Assembly: GCA_012519975.1 (NCBI GenBank)
Contig: JAAYPE010000045.1
Coordinates: 26,266-90,265 of the forward strand
DNA: 64,000 nt
From: Clostridiales bacterium
GTDB lineage: Bacteria; Bacillota; Clostridia; Oscillospirales; Acutalibacteraceae
Reading direction: 5' to 3'
Below the pieces are notes generated by a model. The model was given only the letters and a program-made list of their open reading frames with translations, was not told the origin of the DNA and did not search any database. The position numbers and the translations under genes were made by a program. Positions 60,217 to 64,000 of this stretch are shown here, one piece after another (position 1 is the stretch's first letter; each line of letters begins with the position of its first letter).

Positions 60217-61471
60217 AACAAGCACGATGAGGAGAACAATGTCATCTTTGCTTGCTATTGTTATGCTTATGATTTCGGTGATGACACCGCAGTTAGCGTT
60301 TGCAATTACAAACGAAGAGCAGGCTGAGGTAGACAAACTTAACGACAAAATAAACTCACTTGAAAGAGACATAATTGCAAGTGACAACAAAATTAAAGCT
60401 ATTGAAGAAAAAAAGATAACAACAAAGCAAACGGTTGCAGATTTGCATACTCAGGTAACAGAGCTTGATAATCAGATAAATATTTATAATCAAAAAATAA
60501 GTTTGCTTAACAAAACAATAGCATCGCTTAACACCCAAATTAAACAAACTCAAGAGGAAATCGTTATTCAAGAACAAGATATAGAAGAAACAAAGGAGCT
60601 TTTAAGGCAAAGACTTCGCACTATGTATATGGCTGGTGAAACATCATCTGTAGAAATACTTCTTAGTGCAGATAGTTTTGAAAGTTTTTTAACAAGAATG
60701 CAACTTGTGCAAAGCGTTTCAAAGCACGATTCAGACCTTATAAAAGAGTTTCAAATAAAAATTGACAAGCTAAAAGAGTCTGAAAAATCCCTAAGAGAAA
60801 AACAAGTTCAAGTTCAATCAGATAAAGAGCAGGTAGATGTTGCAAAGGCGGCACTTGTACCTAAAAAAAGGCAACTCGATGCAAAGGTCATTCAAATGAA
60901 TCTTCAACTTTATAAACTTAGCACAGAGGACGCACAAGCAAGAAGAGTACAGCAAGATTTGGAAAGAAGAAAAGAAGCGTTTGCAAGAGAAGTTGACGAT
61001 ATATTAAACGGAAGAATTCAGCACGGTAGTGGCTCGGTTGGAAAAATGATTTGGCCTGTTCCATATAAAGGTACTTACATTTCATCAAGATATGGTTGGA
61101 GAACATTGTACGGTCAACCTAATTTCCATAGGGGTCTTGATATTACAATGCCTGGCGCAGGTGGAACAACAGGACCATTTACAAAGCAACTTGTAGCTGT
61201 TGCCGATGGCACAGTTGCACTAGTAGCTTATGACCCGCCAGGTTACGGTTGGTATGTAGCGATAGACCACGGCGAGGGTGTTCAAACTCGCTACGGGCAC
61301 TGCTATTCCACAAAAGTAAGGCAAGGTCAAAAAGTAACACAAGGTCAAGTTATTGCAATAATGGGAACTACCGGAAACTCAACAGGTGCCCATGTTCACT
61401 TTGAAGTTTTAATTAATGGTGTAAAGCAGAATCCAGAACTTTATTTATCAAAACCACCAGATGTTAAGTAA
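60209..61471 (+). CDS. EnvC-like M23 peptidoglycan hydrolase
   Basis: A 420-residue exported protein. A signal peptide (LLAIVMLMISVMTPQLAFA) is followed by a long coiled coil (about 38-270) like EnvC/PcsB, then a LytM domain (about 290-415) with metal ligands in NFHRGLDITMPG and AHVHFEV, both intact. It should therefore be an active endopeptidase controlled through FtsEX by its coiled coil. GTG 60209 follows AAGGGAG and overlaps ftsX. Confidence 0.94.
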   Translation: MSKTSTMRRTMSSLLAIVMLMISVMTPQLAFAITNEEQAEVDKLNDKINSLERDIIASDNKIKAIEEKKITTKQTVADLHTQVTELDNQINIYNQKISLLNKTIASLNTQIKQTQEEIVIQEQDIEETKELLRQRLRTMYMAGETSSVEILLSADSFESFLTRMQLVQSVSKHDSDLIKEFQIKIDKLKESEKSLREKQVQVQSDKEQVDVAKAALVPKKRQLDAKVIQMNLQLYKLSTEDAQARRVQQDLERRKEAFAREVDDILNGRIQHGSGSVGKMIWPVPYKGTYISSRYGWRTLYGQPNFHRGLDITMPGAGGTTGPFTKQLVAVADGTVALVAYDPPGYGWYVAIDHGEGVQTRYGHCYSTKVRQGQKVTQGQVIAIMGTTGNSTGAHVHFEVLINGVKQNPELYLSKPPDVK

Positions 61472-61499
61472 CAAATTACAAAAATTTAGGGGTAACTGA

Positions 61500-62708
61500 A
61501 TGAATAAAAAAATTTCTTTGGGAAAATCACTTGCGATAGTGCTAATTGCTATTACAGTAACGGTTGCTATTACGATGTCGATTTCTATGAAAGTATATAA
61601 CAATCTAATTAAAGAATTGCCAAATCGTGTTAGTATGTATTCAAGCATATCAGAGATGGATGAGCTTGTTCGCAAGGAGTTTTACGGTGATTTTGACACT
61701 TCAAAACTTAATTCGAGCATCGCACACGGCTATATAAAAGGTCTGGGTGACGAGAGTAGCTTTTATATGACTGCTGATGAATATATAGAATATTATAACC
61801 GTGAAAGCGGAAGAATTTCTGGAATTGGTATCAGTCATACTCTAAATAAAGATACAGGTTACATTCATATAACAGGTGTTGCACCAAATTCTCCGGCGGA
61901 GGCTGCAGGGCTTAAAGTTGGAGATGAAATTAGAATGATTGGCGAGGATAAGGTAACCGCTGAAAACTACGAAACAATATCTCAAAACCTTATAGGTGAT
62001 AAGATGTCTACAATTAACATCACCTATAAAAGAGATGGCGAGGATAGCAAAAAAATCAGCGTAGTTAAGGGGTATAGCATTGCTACTGTTTCTCATAGAA
62101 TGATTGGCTCAACAGCAATTGTTACTATAAATGCTTTTTATGGAAATACTCCAGCCCAGTTTAAAGAAGTAATGGGCGAAGTGAAAAAGAGCGGTGCAAA
62201 AGGCGTAATATTTGATGTTAGAAACTGTTCACAAGGTAGCATAAAAAATGCAGTGGCGGTATTGGATATTTTAGTTCCCCTTGCAACTGATGGAACAAAG
62301 GCTATTGCAACAGCAGTTAACCAAAATGGAAAAGTTATAAAAACCTTCCCGTCAGACGCTGAGGACATAATAATCCCGTCGGTAGTTTTAATAAATGAAA
62401 AAACAGCGGGTGCTGCAGAGCTTTTTGCCTGTGATTTGCGTGATTTCGGCAAGGCAGAACTTGTTGGAACAACAACAAAGGGAATTGGCACAATGCAACA
62501 GGTTTTTCAACTTAGTGACGGTAGTGCGATTGTTTTAACCGTTGCACAAATTTTGCCTTATAAAAGTGATACCTACAACAAAGTTGGAGTAAAGCCGGAC
62601 TATGAGATTAAATTAACGCCAAAGCAAGAAACTGCAATCGGTGTAATGGAAGATAGTGATGACCCACAAATTCAAAAGGCGTTTTCACTTTTGCCACAAA
62701 GCGAATAA
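61500..62708 (+). CDS. S41 C-terminal-processing-protease homologue, probably catalytically inactive
   Basis: A 402-residue CtpA/CtpB-type protein with an N-terminal membrane anchor (about 8-30), a PDZ domain (about 100-185, GIGISHTLNKDTGYIHITGV and the ligand loop) and an S41 protease domain (about 190-370). In active members the catalytic Ser is in TAS-A, and the Lys in GKG. Here the residues read TAGAAE with Gly304 and TKGIG with Ile329, so both are lost; NPGG is also changed to CSQGS. It most likely acts as a scaffold or PDZ-based regulator of the neighbouring M23 hydrolase. Order ftsE-ftsX-M23-ctp is conserved, supporting a role in envelope control. Confidence 0.85.
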   Translation: MNKKISLGKSLAIVLIAITVTVAITMSISMKVYNNLIKELPNRVSMYSSISEMDELVRKEFYGDFDTSKLNSSIAHGYIKGLGDESSFYMTADEYIEYYNRESGRISGIGISHTLNKDTGYIHITGVAPNSPAEAAGLKVGDEIRMIGEDKVTAENYETISQNLIGDKMSTINITYKRDGEDSKKISVVKGYSIATVSHRMIGSTAIVTINAFYGNTPAQFKEVMGEVKKSGAKGVIFDVRNCSQGSIKNAVAVLDILVPLATDGTKAIATAVNQNGKVIKTFPSDAEDIIIPSVVLINEKTAGAAELFACDLRDFGKAELVGTTTKGIGTMQQVFQLSDGSAIVLTVAQILPYKSDTYNKVGVKPDYEIKLTPKQETAIGVMEDSDDPQIQKAFSLLPQSE

Positions 62709-62713
62709 AATAT

Positions 62714-62757
62714 AACTGAGTATGTGTAATTACAATTTGCATATACTCAGTTTTTTT
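62714..62757 (+). terminator. Terminator of the ftsEX-M23-S41 operon
   Basis: AACTGAGTATGTG pairs with GCATATACTCAGTT, followed by TTTTTTT. Confidence 0.9.
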
Positions 62758-62879
62758 ATATAAACAGCAATGTTATTAACACTATTTTTTACAGAGTGTG
62801 TGCAATCTAATTATTTGACAAAAGATGAAAAAAGCCATTTTTTTGTGTAAGTTATACGAATATAATGTGTCGTCTATTC

Positions 62880-62908
62880 TTGACATTAGTCAAAAAATGC
62901 AATATAAT
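62880..62908 (+). promoter_or_regulatory. Consensus promoter of the GLUG-repeat gene
   Basis: TTGACA (62880-62885) and TATAAT (62903-62908) are 17 bases apart. The gap from 62709 to 63013 otherwise holds the terminator and a leader of about 100 bases with no structure I could assign. Confidence 0.85.
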
Positions 62909-63013
62909 TGAACATAGTTTTAATTATTCATATAGTGCCTTTTTGTGTGAAAAATTAAGGAGCGGAATTCTAAAATCATTAATACTATTTTTAGTAACAA
63001 TGGAGGTAGAAAA

Positions 63014-64000
63014 ATGAAAGGGAGAAAAAAACTATTATCGATAGTTGTTGTAATCACTGTTTTGATTGCAATAATGCCGATGAACTTTTTGGCAAATGCG
63101 GATGACCCAATAGAAATATCAAGCTACGATGATCTACAAAAAATAGGAAAGGATGAAGGCTTCCCTCTTGATGGGGATTATAAACTAGCAAACAATATAG
63201 CAAATAATAATGACAATGTTACATGGCTTCCAATAGGTACAAAAGACGCACCGTTTACGGGCAAGTTTGACGGTAATGGTAACACAATTTCAAATTTAAG
63301 AATCTTGTATTCAATCCCACCTCAAGGTGGAGGAATTGTGCCAACGCCAATTGAAGATGTTGGTATGTTTGGCTATGTGGGACTTAGTGGAGAAATCTCT
63401 AATCTTACAATAGTAAGTTCTACATTTGTTGAAGTAAAAGCAAAATCTCCAAGTACGGTTGGATTTATTGCGGGTAATAATAAAGGTACAATAAAAGGAT
63501 GTGCAGTAGTAAATAGTAATATCACCACAGAGATAGTATTCCCATCAGCAATAGGTGGTATTGCTGGTGCTAATGGTGGTACAATCGAAAAGTGTTATAA
63601 TGCGTCGGACATTTTAATAGGTTTCCAAATCCCACCAACAGCATTAGTAGGTGGAATTGTTGGCAGAAACGAGTTGGTTTCACCAGCTACAACAGAGCCT
63701 TCTGCTCCAGCTGTGCTTGCAACAGTTAAAAATTGCTTTAATGTTGGTTCATTGTCTATGAAAACCAACAACCAAGAAATTGAGGTAACTCGCCTTGGCG
63801 GAATTGCTGGCGGAAATTATGGCGAAATTGAAAATACATATAATGCCGGTGTGCTTAGCGGTGGTAGCTATGCCGGAAATATAACGGGTTATCAAGATAA
63901 TTCAAATGGTTCGGATATTAAAACATCTTACTACCACGAGAGCATAGATTTAGGTACGTTTGACAGGTCTGCATCTAAAAGCACAAAGCTTACAGTTGCA
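63014..64000 (+). CDS. GLUG-motif surface protein, N-terminal part (runs off the window)
   Basis: The window ends 329 codons into this open frame, so the C-terminus is missing. It starts MKGRKKLLSIVVVITVLIAI with cleavage near ANA, then beta-solenoid-like repeats: FDGNGNTISNLRI, VGMFGYVGLSGEISNLTIVS, GFIAGNNKGTIKGCAV, GGIAGANGGTIEKCYN, GGIVGRNE and LGGIAGGNYGEIENTYNAG. These match the GLUG motif of secreted and cell-surface proteins, sometimes in IgA-protease-like or adhesin proteins. GGAGG precedes the ATG. It is probably secreted and may be wall-attached; repeats make over- or under-counting of units likely. Confidence 0.85.
   Translation, partial: MKGRKKLLSIVVVITVLIAIMPMNFLANADDPIEISSYDDLQKIGKDEGFPLDGDYKLANNIANNNDNVTWLPIGTKDAPFTGKFDGNGNTISNLRILYSIPPQGGGIVPTPIEDVGMFGYVGLSGEISNLTIVSSTFVEVKAKSPSTVGFIAGNNKGTIKGCAVVNSNITTEIVFPSAIGGIAGANGGTIEKCYNASDILIGFQIPPTALVGGIVGRNELVSPATTEPSAPAVLATVKNCFNVGSLSMKTNNQEIEVTRLGGIAGGNYGEIENTYNAGVLSGGSYAGNITGYQDNSNGSDIKTSYYHESIDLGTFDRSASKSTKLTVA

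Overview
The window is a low-GC, gene-dense stretch of chromosome from a spore-forming anaerobic Firmicute of class Clostridia. Spore genes (an alpha/beta small acid-soluble protein, CotF-like coat protein, YlbJ, YqfC, YqfD), Spo0A-type boxes, a glycyl radical enzyme and Fe-S-rich redox proteins support this. The coiled-coil protein beside coaD and the DUF4830 protein suggest Oscillospirales/Ruminococcaceae-like relatives, but this placement is tentative. No rRNA, tRNA, insertion sequence, prophage or CRISPR array was seen.

Layout. 1-9.5 kb: spore protein, thioredoxin (trxA), a divergent thioredoxin-reductase-like flavoprotein with a Crp/Fnr regulator, thiamine pyrophosphokinase, a wall-anchored surface protein, D-lactate dehydrogenase family protein, small proteins and a membrane rhodanese. 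9.5-13.3 kb: nagB, a decayed gene remnant, a CheY-like/CheX-like pair and a clostridial repeat protein. 13.3-19.6 kb: a tryptophan operon (trpE-D-C-F-B-A, no trpG) behind a consensus promoter and a tryptophan T-box. 19.7-24.6 kb: a GntR/FCD regulator and a hypB / multi-FeS flavin oxidoreductase / hypA operon, joined by the same 13-bp palindrome in both promoter regions. 24.6-35.7 kb: a coat protein, then a LacI-controlled locus with a glycyl radical enzyme, its activase, a rhamnulokinase-like kinase broken by an in-frame TAG, a ribose-type ABC importer and a fuculose-phosphate-type aldolase. 35.8-38.8 kb: a DUF4358 lipoprotein, a DUF1015 protein and ylbJ on the minus strand. 38.9-46.8 kb: the conserved yqfC-yqfD-phoH-ybeY-era-yqzL-recO-mutS2 string. 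47-51 kb: ylxM-ffh-rpsP-khpA-rimM-trmD, then an HPr gene. 51.3-56.6 kb: uvrC, rsmD-coaD, an 11-residue-repeat coiled-coil protein, a DUF4830 protein and a pseudouridine synthase. 56.9-62.7 kb: a CdaR/PucR-type regulator, ftsE-ftsX, an EnvC-like M23 peptidase and an S41 protease homologue without its catalytic residues. From 63 kb: the start of a GLUG-repeat surface protein that runs off the end.

The most unusual content is the glycyl radical enzyme/deoxysugar-type locus, the GntR-controlled nickel-chaperone/oxidoreductase operon with no hydrogenase gene in view, the inactive-looking CtpA-family protein beside FtsEX, and several paired promoter motifs (upstream of trxA and the rhodanese, upstream of ylxM, and a Spo0A-like box cluster upstream of the HPr gene). 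All functions are read from sequence patterns and family knowledge; no database search was run.
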